From Desulfuromonadaceae bacterium GWC2_58_13 (lineage in GTDB: Bacteria; Desulfobacterota; Desulfuromonadia; Desulfuromonadales; Trichloromonadaceae), in assembly GCA_001825565.1 (NCBI GenBank), contig MHXM01000175.1, positions 11,384 through 18,729 on the forward strand: a stretch of 7,346 bases of DNA, read 5' to 3'. A program made the translations under genes and the position numbers. Shown here one piece after another: positions 1 to 5,984 of this stretch; within the stretch, counting starts at the first letter, position 1; every line of letters starts with the position of its first letter. A model generated the notes under the pieces. It did not search any database. It saw nothing but the letters and a program-made list of their open reading frames with translations, and was not told the DNA's origin.

Positions 1-1
1 C

Positions 2-730
2 GATCAACCGGCGGACCAAACCCATCCGTTCGGGCACGGTAAATTCGAGACGGTCGCCACCCTGGTCCAGGCGCTCGTCATCACCCTCTCCGGCTCATGG
101 ATCATCTTCGAATCGATCCGCCGCCTGCTCAACGGAGTTGAATTGTCGCGCCTCGGCGGCGGCATGGCGGTACTGCTGTTCAGCACGGCAGTTTCGTGGG
201 TTATCGCGCGCCACCTGCGCAAGGTCGGCAAAGCAACCGACTCTTCGGCACTGCAAGCCGACTCCCTGCATTTCGCCATGGACGTCTACACCAACCTGGC
301 TCTGCTGGGCGGCCTGGTGCTGGTTTCCTTACTGGACCTTCCCTGGCTGGATCCGGCCCTGTCGATCCTGGTCGGTCTCTATATTATCTCCGAAGCGGTC
401 AAACTGCTCAGGCACGGCCTGCGCGATGTACTTGACGAAGAACTGCCCGAATCCATCCGGCAGGAGATTACCGGGCTGATCGAAACCCACCGAGGCGACC
501 TGATCGGCTATCACAATCTGCGCACCCGACGAGCCGGGTCCCAGAAAATCATGGATTTTCACCTGACCGTCTGCAAGCACATGACGGTTGAAGAAGCTCA
601 CGATATCGCCGACCAGCTGGAAAAAAAGATCGAGCAGGAAATCCTCGGGTCGGATGTCACCATTCACATCGAACCTTGCCAACGTCTCGAATGCCCGGGA
701 CGGCAGATCTGCCATTTTGAAAAAGACTAG
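2..730 (+). CDS. Cation diffusion facilitator (CDF) family metal efflux transporter, 5'-truncated
   Basis: This is the last 242 residues of an inner-membrane divalent-cation/proton antiporter that exports metals such as zinc, iron or cadmium from the cytoplasm. The visible part opens with HPFGHGKFE, the CDF signature in the loop after TM2. It continues through a hydrophobic helix (VATLVQALVITLSGSWIIF), two more helices and the TM5 motif ADSLHFAMD, whose His and Asp (HxxxD) supply metal ligands. After the last helix comes the usual cytoplasmic dimerisation domain, ending at DVTIHIEPC. A short tail beyond it carries further cysteines (CQRLECPGRQICHF), a possible extra metal site. The N-terminal helices TM1 and most of TM2 lie outside the window, so the start cannot be placed. 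The gene converges on the chemoreceptor gene 46 bases downstream. The family call is firm; the metal specificity is unknown. Confidence 0.95.
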   Translation, partial: DQPADQTHPFGHGKFETVATLVQALVITLSGSWIIFESIRRLLNGVELSRLGGGMAVLLFSTAVSWVIARHLRKVGKATDSSALQADSLHFAMDVYTNLALLGGLVLVSLLDLPWLDPALSILVGLYIISEAVKLLRHGLRDVLDEELPESIRQEITGLIETHRGDLIGYHNLRTRRAGSQKIMDFHLTVCKHMTVEEAHDIADQLEKKIEQEILGSDVTIHIEPCQRLECPGRQICHFEKD

Positions 731-748
731 GGGCGCCCGAAGCGCCCC
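730..748. terminator. Hairpin between convergent genes, possible terminator
   Basis: GGGGCGC (730-736) pairs perfectly with GCGCCCC (742-748) around a five-base loop. It begins on the last base of the CDF stop codon and lies 29 bases before the stop of the convergent chemoreceptor gene. On the minus strand the loop reads TTCGG and the stem is followed by TAGTCTTTTC, a weak T-rich tract. On the plus strand no T run follows. It could therefore serve the minus-strand transcript as an intrinsic terminator, or simply block read-through from either side. Position and stem are seen directly; termination is inferred. Confidence 0.5.
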
Positions 749-776
749 CGAATGACCTATCTGAATTCTGAAATGC

Positions 777-2765
777 TCAACCCTTCAATCGGCGCAAATC
801 CTCGATAACCTTATTGCTGGCCTCCCGACGCTGTTCCATTTCATCGAATATCCGCTTGATCATATCGCTGACCGAAGTCACTGCCGCTTCGATGCTCAGG
901 GTATTGCGCTTCTGCCGCTCGGTCGCCAGAGCCATGTCGTCGGCCATGTTCTTGACCTCTTCAATCGACTGCACGATGTTGCGGGTTCCATCGGCCTGTT
1001 CGGATGATGCGGTCGTAATGTGGTTGGACATTTCACCGACTTTTTCAACGGACAAGGTGACCGACTCGACGCTGCGGGCAACTTCCTGGGTGGCGCTACG
1101 GATATCGTGGGTCATCTCCATGGCCGTACCGGCGCTCGCCAGAATCTGGCCGAGCGACTGTTCCATGCCGGTTCCCAACCCCATGCCTTCCTGAACCAGC
1201 TTGCGGGTCTTGGTGATGTGAGCCACCGATTCGCGGGTATATTCCTGCAGTTCTTCGATAATCCGGGTAATGGCGCCGGTCGACTGGGCGGTTTCCTGGG
1301 ACAAGTTCCGCACTTCGTCGGCCACGACGCCGAATGAGCGCCCGTGTTCGCCGGCCTGCGCTGCAATTATGGCGGCATTGAGAGCAAGCAGGTTGGTTTT
1401 CTGGGTCACTTCGGAAATCACCGTGGTAATGGTGTTGATTTCTTCGCCTTTTTGAGACAGGCGTTCGATGGTTTTAACCGCTTCTTCGACGGCTTCGGAA
1501 ATCCCCCGCAGACCGGCAATGACCCCAGCTACCGCACGCACGCCGCTTTCGGCTTTGTCTTTAACGGTTTCCGACATTTCGTGGGAGCGGGCGCCGCTTT
1601 CTTCAACCGATTTAATGGTGGCGGAAATCTCGGTCATGGCGGAGATGGAATTTTCCATGAAATCGGAAAGCTGTACCAGGTTATTGGAAACCTGGTCAAT
1701 GGACACGGAAATCTCTCCAGCGGCGGACCGGGTCGCATCGACGGCTTCGCGCACGACATCCGCGGCACTGGATATGTCGACGATCGCTTCGGCGGTTGAT
1801 TCGGTGGCTTCCTTGAGGGAAGCATCGAGTCGCGAATGTTCCGAACGGTTTTTACTGAATTCGGCGAAGGTATGCTCAAGTTCACTGGTCAGGCTTTCGA
1901 CGGCCTCAAGCAGGTTGAGCTTGTTCAGCGACGATGCTACCTGATCGGCAAACAATTTTACCGTGTCGACATCCGTGTCATCCAATTGCTTCCGTCTGAC
2001 TTTATTGTCTACGGCAAAAAAACCGATCACTTCGTCGCGCACAAGAATAGGACAGAGAATAAAATTTTTCGAGCGCAACTGAGAAATTTCGGAATACGGC
2101 GGTTTGAGATGAAAATCTTCCGGCATCTGGCTGATGTCGTCAATGAGAATAACCCGTTTTTCGACCACCACCTTGTACAGAGCCCCGGCGCGTTCATCCA
2201 ACGGAAGTCTGATCCCGGGAACCGAGTCGCCGCCGCAGCCGCGACTGGCCAGAAAATCAAGGCCATCGTGGTTGGGCGTGACCATCAGGATATTAACGCG
2301 GTCATAACCGAGAATTTCGTGCAAACCGTTGGCGGCCAGACGCAAAATTTCATCGGCATTGACCGATTTCTGGATATGGGTATTGATCGAATGGAAGTCT
2401 TTGATGCTTTTGTTCAAGTCCCGGAACCGTCGTTCAAAGGTTTCCTTCTGCTCGGCGACAGCACGGTTTAGCTGATCGAGGCTGCGGGCCCGCTCGAGAA
2501 CCTGCTGCGCTCCGCGTCCGATCAGGAATCCGGTTACTCCCAGAACCACGGCCGTACCCACCCCCATGTACAAAAACAAGGCGAGGCTTTCATTGGAACG
2601 AAGGATATCCTCCTTCACCTGCGCCCAGATCCCCTGCCCCGGCTGCCAGAACAACAGCAACCGCAGCATCTGCCAGCCGACAGGGGCACTGATGCCAAGA
2701 CAAAGGCCGCTGAGGCCAAACAGCCAGCTACGGTCAATGCGAGTCGCCTGGTTTCTTGTGTTCAT
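777..2765 (-). CDS. Methyl-accepting chemotaxis protein with GAF sensor domain
   Basis: This is a 662-residue chemoreceptor that would signal through CheW/CheA. Two membrane helices (about residues 14-40 and 62-84) enclose a periplasmic loop of only about 20 residues, so sensing is probably cytoplasmic or in the membrane. A charged helix (85-130) leads into a GAF domain (about 135-285, including CPILVRDEVIGFFAVDN), which would bind a small ligand or cofactor not identifiable from sequence. No clear HAMP domain is present. The signalling domain runs from about 345 to 640. Its hairpin tip is TNLLALNAAIIAAQAGE (residues 457-473), followed by GRSFGVVADEVRNLS. The canonical Glu of NAAxEAARAGE is Ile467 and the Arg is Gln470. 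There is no C-terminal CheR-docking pentapeptide of the NWETF type. The start is supported by AGGGGGA at 2772-2778, six bases before ATG. The gene looks monocistronic, with its own promoter upstream. Confidence 0.96.
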   Translation of the reverse strand: MNTRNQATRIDRSWLFGLSGLCLGISAPVGWQMLRLLLFWQPGQGIWAQVKEDILRSNESLALFLYMGVGTAVVLGVTGFLIGRGAQQVLERARSLDQLNRAVAEQKETFERRFRDLNKSIKDFHSINTHIQKSVNADEILRLAANGLHEILGYDRVNILMVTPNHDGLDFLASRGCGGDSVPGIRLPLDERAGALYKVVVEKRVILIDDISQMPEDFHLKPPYSEISQLRSKNFILCPILVRDEVIGFFAVDNKVRRKQLDDTDVDTVKLFADQVASSLNKLNLLEAVESLTSELEHTFAEFSKNRSEHSRLDASLKEATESTAEAIVDISSAADVVREAVDATRSAAGEISVSIDQVSNNLVQLSDFMENSISAMTEISATIKSVEESGARSHEMSETVKDKAESGVRAVAGVIAGLRGISEAVEEAVKTIERLSQKGEEINTITTVISEVTQKTNLLALNAAIIAAQAGEHGRSFGVVADEVRNLSQETAQSTGAITRIIEELQEYTRESVAHITKTRKLVQEGMGLGTGMEQSLGQILASAGTAMEMTHDIRSATQEVARSVESVTLSVEKVGEMSNHITTASSEQADGTRNIVQSIEEVKNMADDMALATERQKRNTLSIEAAVTSVSDMIKRIFDEMEQRREASNKVIEDLRRLKG

Positions 2766-2828
2766 GCCAAATCCCCCTGAAGTAACAGCCTTTTAGTAAC
2801 CAAGTGGTGCGAGTAGGTACCGTCTGTC

Positions 2829-2857
2829 AGACTAGTCAGCAGCCCCTGAGACGTCAA
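2829..2857 (-). promoter_or_regulatory. Candidate sigma70-type promoter of the chemoreceptor gene
   Basis: On the minus strand, TTGACG (2857-2852) is separated by exactly 17 bases from TAGTCT (2834-2829). This gives five of six matches to the -35 consensus and three of six to the -10. Transcription would start near 2822, leaving an untranslated leader of about 57 bases before the ATG at 2765. The -10 overlaps a small palindrome, GACTAGTC (2830-2837). No sigma28-type (TAAA-N15-GCCGATAA) chemotaxis promoter was noticed here. The assignment rests on pattern and position only. Confidence 0.5.
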
Positions 2858-2864
2858 GACAAAA

Positions 2865-3005
2865 CTAGCGGCCAACCAGGATCCCGAAATCGTCGACGGT
2901 ACCGATCAACTCACCGGCACGGTCGGCCAGGGTGAGCATCTTCGATGGCCCCAGCGGCGGCCGCGCGACCGTGCAGGCGACCATTTGGACCAAGCGACAC
3001 TTCAC
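2865..3005 (-). CDS. Possible small ORF (46 codons) coupled to the ROK kinase gene
   Basis: A GTG codon (3005-3003) overlaps the TGA stop of the ROK kinase gene (GTGA), and the frame stays open for 46 codons to TAG at 2865-2867. An internal ATG at 2984 would give 39 residues, and another lies further in at LTLADRAGELIGTVDDFGI. After the first eight codons about five-sixths of third positions are G or C, like the neighbouring real genes, and the C-terminal half reads as ordinary soluble protein. The N-terminal half is rich in Pro, Arg and Ala. I do not recognise it. It has no obvious independent ribosome site, so expression would depend on translational coupling to the kinase. It could be a real small protein, a decayed remnant, or a chance open frame in GC-rich DNA. 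Confidence 0.38.
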   Translation of the reverse strand: MKCRLVQMVACTVARPPLGPSKMLTLADRAGELIGTVDDFGILVGR

Positions 3006-3952
3006 TGCAACGACATTCTGGCGGCCCCCAGGATACCGGCATTGTCACCGAGTTCGCCACGGACAATCCGCAAACGTTGACCCGGCACCTCGAAAGCCCG
3101 TTGCCGAATCTCTTCTTTGATCGATGGCAGTATCAGATCGAAGCTTTCGCTGGCGCCACCGGTAACGACAACCCCTTCCAGGTTAAGCAGGTTTGCCACC
3201 CCGGCCAACGCCTGACCGAGGGCACGACCCGCCTCTTCGAACACCGCCAGGGCAAGGGAGTCGCCACGGCGGGCCGCCTCGGCAACCTTGCGGCTGGTCA
3301 GCTCATCCGCGGGGAGGTTAGCCAGTAGACCTTTCTGACCGGCCGCCAGACGTTCGCGAACCCCCAGCACGATACCGGTGGCCGATGCGTATTGCTCCAG
3401 GCAACCCCGGTTTCCGCAACCGCAAGGACGCCCCTGGGGAACCACGGTAAGATGTCCAATCTCGCCAGCCGCGCCATCCGCACCGGTCCAGATTCCACGA
3501 TTCAGCACCAGCCCGCCACCAACTCCGGTCCCGAGGGTCACCGTCAGAAAAGAAGAGAAGCATCTCCCCGCGCCGAACAGGGCCTCCCCCCAGCAGATCG
3601 CGTTGGCATCGTTGACAACCACCGTCGGCAGGTCAAGAAGGTTGCCCAGGTCGGTCGCCAAGGCGTGTCCGTTAAGCTCCGGAAGATTCGGCGAAACCAG
3701 AACCAGGCCGTCCTGATTGATAATGCCGGGAGCACCCAGGCCCACGGAAGCCACCCGCAGCCCCCGGGTACGCACCTCAGCCCGCAATTGGCCACAGAGC
3801 CCGGTAAGCTTTTCAAGCAGCGCTTGGTACCCGTGGTCCATTCGGGTCGATATTTTGAGCACCTCGCCTGTCTGTCCAGCCGAAGTCACCAGCGCCGCCC
3901 GGCAGTTCGTGCCGCCGAGATCGACACCGATGGTTGCTTCCGCCGTCATCAT
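3002..3952 (-). CDS. ROK family sugar kinase, probable glucokinase
   Basis: This 316-residue cytoplasmic enzyme of the ROK family (repressor, ORF, kinase) most likely phosphorylates glucose or a related hexose with ATP. It carries the phosphate-binding motif DLGGTN (11-16), GAPG (74-77), the catalytic Asp in VVNDAN (Asp115), the second phosphate loop LGTGVGGG (140-147) and GEIGH (163-167). The ROK zinc site is PCGCGNRGCLEQYASA, giving His167, Cys177, Cys179 and Cys184 as ligands with Glu186 after it. There is no N-terminal helix-turn-helix, so it is a kinase rather than a NagC/Mlc-type repressor. Length is typical. Two starts are possible in ATGATG: the first overlaps the exbD stop as ATGA, the second as TGATG. 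AAGGAAG lies just upstream and suits the second start slightly better. The gene is the third of the exbB-exbD-kinase cluster. Glucose is the likeliest substrate, but N-acetylmannosamine, fructose or allose kinases share these motifs. Confidence 0.93.
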   Translation of the reverse strand: MMTAEATIGVDLGGTNCRAALVTSAGQTGEVLKISTRMDHGYQALLEKLTGLCGQLRAEVRTRGLRVASVGLGAPGIINQDGLVLVSPNLPELNGHALATDLGNLLDLPTVVVNDANAICWGEALFGAGRCFSSFLTVTLGTGVGGGLVLNRGIWTGADGAAGEIGHLTVVPQGRPCGCGNRGCLEQYASATGIVLGVRERLAAGQKGLLANLPADELTSRKVAEAARRGDSLALAVFEEAGRALGQALAGVANLLNLEGVVVTGGASESFDLILPSIKEEIRQRAFEVPGQRLRIVRGELGDNAGILGAARMSLQ

Positions 3953-4356
3953 TTCTTCCTTTGCTCGGTGGCAATGGCCAGCTTCGAAAAACCCGCTACC
4001 TTGGCCATGTCCATCAACTCAACGACCTGACCATGCCGGGCCTCCTTGTCGGCCAGCAGCAGAAAAGTCATGGTGTCGGCGCGTTTTCCATACCCTTCGA
4101 GTTGCCGTTTCAACGCAGCAGCCGAGAGCTCCGACTCACCGAGAAAAATTTCGCCTTTTTGGGACAGATAGATCTTGATTTCTTCGGGTTCCTTATCGAC
4201 CACCTGGGTGGAGGATTCGGGAAGCTTGATGGAGAGACCGGGGGTTTCGATGAAAGTTGTTGAAATCATAAAGAAAATCAACAGAAGAAAAACAACGTCA
4301 ACCATCGGCGTCATATCGACTTTCGGTTCATCACGCCGTTTGCGCTGGAAAGCCAT
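3949..4356 (-). CDS. exbD: ExbD/TolR-family biopolymer transport protein
   Basis: This 135-residue protein is the single-pass partner of ExbB in a proton-driven inner-membrane stator. A short basic cytoplasmic N-terminus (MAFQRKRRDE) precedes VDMTPMVDVVFLLLIFFM, the family signature. Asp20 in the membrane helix (about 18-36) matches the essential proton-carrying Asp of ExbD and TolR. The remainder is a periplasmic domain of about 95 residues with the usual ExbD-like pattern (IKIYLSQKGEIFLGE, then FLLLADKEARHGQVVELMDMAK). AGGGA, inside the end of exbB, lies eight bases before the ATG. The start is three bases after the exbB stop, and the stop overlaps the kinase start. ExbD and TolR cannot be separated firmly by sequence alone; with no tolA, tolB or pal nearby I prefer ExbD. 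Confidence 0.94.
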   Translation of the reverse strand: MAFQRKRRDEPKVDMTPMVDVVFLLLIFFMISTTFIETPGLSIKLPESSTQVVDKEPEEIKIYLSQKGEIFLGESELSAAALKRQLEGYGKRADTMTFLLLADKEARHGQVVELMDMAKVAGFSKLAIATEQRKK

Positions 4357-4359
4357 GGT

Positions 4360-4959
4360 TCAATTCCCTAAAAGGTCAACCAAGCGTAGTGAATATTCTT
4401 CAAAATCGAGAGCAATCCGGTCGACCCGGCTGGAAAGATATTTATGCAGCAGAATGGTCGGAATGGCGACCAACAGACCAGCCGCGGTGGTAATCAGCGC
4501 CTGGGAGATACCGCCACCAAGAGTAGCGGGAGTCCCGGCGCCATGGGTCGCAATGACGGTGAAGGCTTCAATCATGCCGAGCACCGTTCCCAGCAACCCG
4601 AGAAGTGGCGAAATAGTGGCGATCGTTCCCATCAGTCCAAGGTATTTTTCCAGGGGGGCGGTTTCCCTGCTGCCGACTTCCTCAACCACGGTTTTGAGAT
4701 GATCGCGGGAGCGTCCCGTCGAACGCAGGGCCGCAATAAAAATCCGGGATAGTGGCGAGCCATTGCGCTGACAAACCACCAGGGCTTCCTCAATGTGGCG
4801 CTTATTCGCCAGACTTTCCACCTCACGCACCAAGAGGTCGGTCCCTTTTCGGATGCGATAAAATGTCCATACCCGCTCAAGGAAAATGGCCAGGGCCATC
4901 ACCGAGCAGAGCAGAATCGGGTACATGAGAGGTCCGCCTTTTTGAAATATGTCCAGCAT
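4360..4959 (-). CDS. exbB: ExbB/TolQ/MotA-family proton channel protein
   Basis: This 199-residue polytopic inner-membrane protein would form the pentameric channel around ExbD, converting proton flow into movement of a partner such as TonB. Three membrane helices are visible at about 11-29, 113-135 and 152-175. The family motifs are present: FLERVW after TM1, the cytoplasmic region with GSPLSRIF, PLLGLLGTVLGMIEAF in TM2 and GGGISQALITTAAGLLVAIP in TM3. The chain is shorter than E. coli ExbB (244 residues), lacking the long N-terminal periplasmic extension, and is closer to TolQ. A GGGTGG stretch lies about 8-13 bases before the ATG. It is the first gene of a compact cluster, with a candidate promoter about 50 bases upstream. 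The partner motor-output protein is not encoded in the window. Confidence 0.94.
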   Translation of the reverse strand: MLDIFQKGGPLMYPILLCSVMALAIFLERVWTFYRIRKGTDLLVREVESLANKRHIEEALVVCQRNGSPLSRIFIAALRSTGRSRDHLKTVVEEVGSRETAPLEKYLGLMGTIATISPLLGLLGTVLGMIEAFTVIATHGAGTPATLGGGISQALITTAAGLLVAIPTILLHKYLSSRVDRIALDFEEYSLRLVDLLGN

Positions 4960-5162
4960 GAACCGGCCACCCTTTCGTTGGTGAATGACAAGTAGCGAAA
5001 ATTACCTAATATTATGCTGTTTCGTTGCGGGAATCAAGGGAAGCATGAGAATAAACGAATAACCCTGAAAAACATCGTCCGAAGATCGACCATTCGAGAA
5101 TGAGCAGATCTCGGCGCAACGCCGGAGAGCGCTGAATCATCGGCAGGGCCACGACTGAAAAT
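4960..5162. other. Intergenic region between exbB and the phosphoesterase gene
   Basis: These 203 bases hold no credible coding frame. Besides the candidate exbB promoter they contain a GC hairpin at 5112-5124 (CGGCG-CAA-CGCCG), extendable to 5110-5127 with a bulge, and most of a near-perfect palindrome at the phosphoesterase stop. Neither hairpin is followed by a clear T run on the minus strand, so termination of the phosphoesterase transcript here is possible but not of the classic intrinsic form. Confidence 0.6.
5009..5037 (-). promoter_or_regulatory. Candidate sigma70-type promoter of exbB-exbD-kinase
   Basis: On the minus strand TTGATT (5037-5032) is followed after 17 bases by TAATAT (5014-5009), each matching four of six consensus bases. 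An overlapping CATAAT offers an alternative -10 with 15-base spacing. Transcription would begin near 5002, about 43 bases before the exbB ATG. The stretch is clearly more AT-rich than its surroundings. I saw no convincing Fur-box 19-mer, which would have pointed to iron control. Pattern-based only. Confidence 0.45.
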
Positions 5163-5169
5163 TCAGTCG
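5152..5169. repeat. Inverted repeat overlapping the phosphoesterase stop codon
   Basis: CGACTGAA (5152-5159) and TTCAGTCG (5162-5169) are perfect inverted copies separated by two A bases. As RNA the realistic fold is a six- to seven-base-pair stem with an A/U loop. The repeat includes the TGA stop (5165-5163) and the last codon of the phosphoesterase gene. No T run follows on either strand. It may protect the 3' end of the transcript, help termination, or be a protein site. Confidence 0.4.
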
Positions 5170-5654
5170 ATTGGGATAATGCGACCCTCAATGGTTTTAT
5201 TTATCTCCAGAATCCCTATCGTGTGCACCGGCTCGCCCCGACGATCGGCGGCGCTTCCCGGATTGAACAACAGCATGCCATGGGAGCGCCGGCAAGCGGG
5301 AACGTGACTGTGCCCATAAACCAAGCAGTCGAGTGACAACCCTTGAAATTCCCGCAGCAATCGCTGCTCCAACGTGGATGGAGATCCCCACCCATGGATC
5401 AAACCAATTCTAAAACCCGCCACCGTGAAAATCCGCCGAAGCGGAACACCGGCGACGGGAGGGTCCATGTTGCCACGCACCGCCTGAACGGGAAGACCGC
5501 CGAAAAGATCGAGAAAGGCCGGATTTACCACATCTCCGGCATGAAAAACCATGGAAACATCGGCAAACCAGTTTGCGAGCAGCCAATCGGCCAACTTGGC
5601 CCCCTGCCTCAAATCATGGATATGAGTGTCTGAAATGACACCTATTTTCAGCAT
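5163..5654 (-). CDS. YfcE/MJ0936-type metallophosphoesterase
   Basis: This is a 163-residue cytoplasmic phosphodiesterase of the calcineurin-like fold that would use two metal ions, usually Mn or Ni in this family, to cleave phosphodiesters; the natural substrate of the family is poorly known. All metal-site motifs are present in order: SDTH (Asp9, His11), HAGD (38-41), GNMD (61-64), IHGWG (His87) and GHSH (114-117), followed by NPGS (131-134). The third motif has GNMD where GNCD or GNND is commoner. Length matches the family (about 160-180). I chose ATG at 5654 (MLKIGVISDTH) because the conserved first strand starts there. A TTG four codons upstream (5666) is the alternative; neither has a good ribosome site, so expression may be low. 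It is on the same strand as exbB but separated by 203 bases. Confidence 0.92.
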   Translation of the reverse strand: MLKIGVISDTHIHDLRQGAKLADWLLANWFADVSMVFHAGDVVNPAFLDLFGGLPVQAVRGNMDPPVAGVPLRRIFTVAGFRIGLIHGWGSPSTLEQRLLREFQGLSLDCLVYGHSHVPACRRSHGMLLFNPGSAADRRGEPVHTIGILEINKTIEGRIIPID

Positions 5655-5682
5655 AATTAAAATCAACCGTAACGATTAACAA

Positions 5683-5716
5683 AAAAATGCACAGGGAATA
5701 TTTAACCTGCATTTTT
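5683..5716. terminator. Bulged hairpin with T-rich flanks on both strands, terminator-like
   Basis: AAAAATG (5683-5689) pairs with CATTTTT (5710-5716) and CAGG (5692-5695) pairs with CCTG (5706-5709), leaving a two-base bulge and a ten-base loop. On the minus strand the 3' arm ends in a run of seven T; on the plus strand it runs into TTTTTCTTT. The form is that of a bidirectional intrinsic terminator with an AT-rich stem. It sits just downstream of the 71-codon minus-strand frame ending at 5736, and upstream of the phosphoesterase gene. It also overlaps the candidate phosphoesterase -10, so it could instead be a regulatory site. Confidence 0.4.
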
Positions 5717-5739
5717 CTTTCAAATCCATGAAATGTCAA
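5711..5739 (-). promoter_or_regulatory. Weak candidate promoter of the phosphoesterase gene
   Basis: On the minus strand a perfect TTGACA (5739-5734) is followed after 17 bases by AAAAAT (5716-5711), which matches four of six -10 bases. Transcription would start near 5704, inside the hairpin at 5683-5716 and about 50 bases before the ATG. The -35 is good but the -10 is poor and the region is AT-rich, so chance matches are likely. Confidence 0.3.
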
Positions 5740-5951
5740 ATACTTTCCAGAAACACCCTGAGCATGGCGGATAACCGGCGAGCCGGATGGAAATAGGTCA
5801 GCCAGGGACACCCAATGACCGCTGCCGGAAATTTGTCCCACAAATCCATATTTGAACAAATTACGCGGGAATACGCTATCCGGCGCCATGGAAAGACCCT
5901 TAGACAAAACCAGCCATTTGGCACCCCTCTTGCTTTTTGAGGCGCCTTCAT
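5736..5951 (-). other. Unassigned open frame of 71 codons, doubtful gene or remnant
   Basis: The frame starts at an ATG directly behind eight T bases, without any ribosome-binding sequence, and ends in TGA at 5736-5738, 16 bases before the T-flanked hairpin at 5683-5716. The product would be rich in Trp, Arg, Pro and Phe (for example PAAVIGCPWLTYFHPARRL) with no domain I recognise. A second frame on the same strand (97 codons, 5614-5907, TTG start) overlaps it and runs into the phosphoesterase gene. Two long overlapping frames and the missing start signals argue against a working gene. Its place ahead of a terminator-like hairpin is the only supporting hint. A remnant of a deleted gene is possible. 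Confidence 0.15.
5831..5861. repeat. Tandem ATTTG/CAAAT inverted repeats, operator-like
   Basis: ATTTGT-CCC-ACAAAT (5831-5845) is a perfect six-base inverted repeat with a three-base spacer. Five bases later comes ATTTG-AA-CAAAT (5850-5861). Their left arms start 19 bases apart, so the two sites would lie nearly on one face of the helix, as with paired operators. They lie in the divergent spacer about 120-150 bases upstream of the candidate malic enzyme promoter. No regulator gene is adjacent, so function is inferred only from symmetry. Confidence 0.35.
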
Positions 5952-5984
5952 AAAAAAAACAGGGTTTGAATTCGTCGTTTATCC

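Noticed and set aside
1836..2471. A 211-codon plus-strand open frame inside the chemoreceptor gene.
   Set aside because: It is antisense to the GAF and linker coding sequence, has no recognisable motif, and is explained by codon bias of the real gene.
2945..3328. A 127-codon plus-strand frame across the kinase 3' end and the intergenic region.
   Set aside because: Most of it is opposite conserved ROK kinase sequence, and it has no ribosome site or domain.
4960..5060. Possible Fur box upstream of exbB, expected if the cluster served iron uptake.
   Set aside because: No stretch close to the GATAATGATAATCATTATC pattern was seen, so iron regulation is not supported.
777..5666. A single minus-strand operon from the phosphoesterase to the chemoreceptor.
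   Set aside because: The gaps of about 200 bases before exbB and about 100 bases before the receptor each contain a good promoter candidate, and the functions are unrelated, so three units are likelier.
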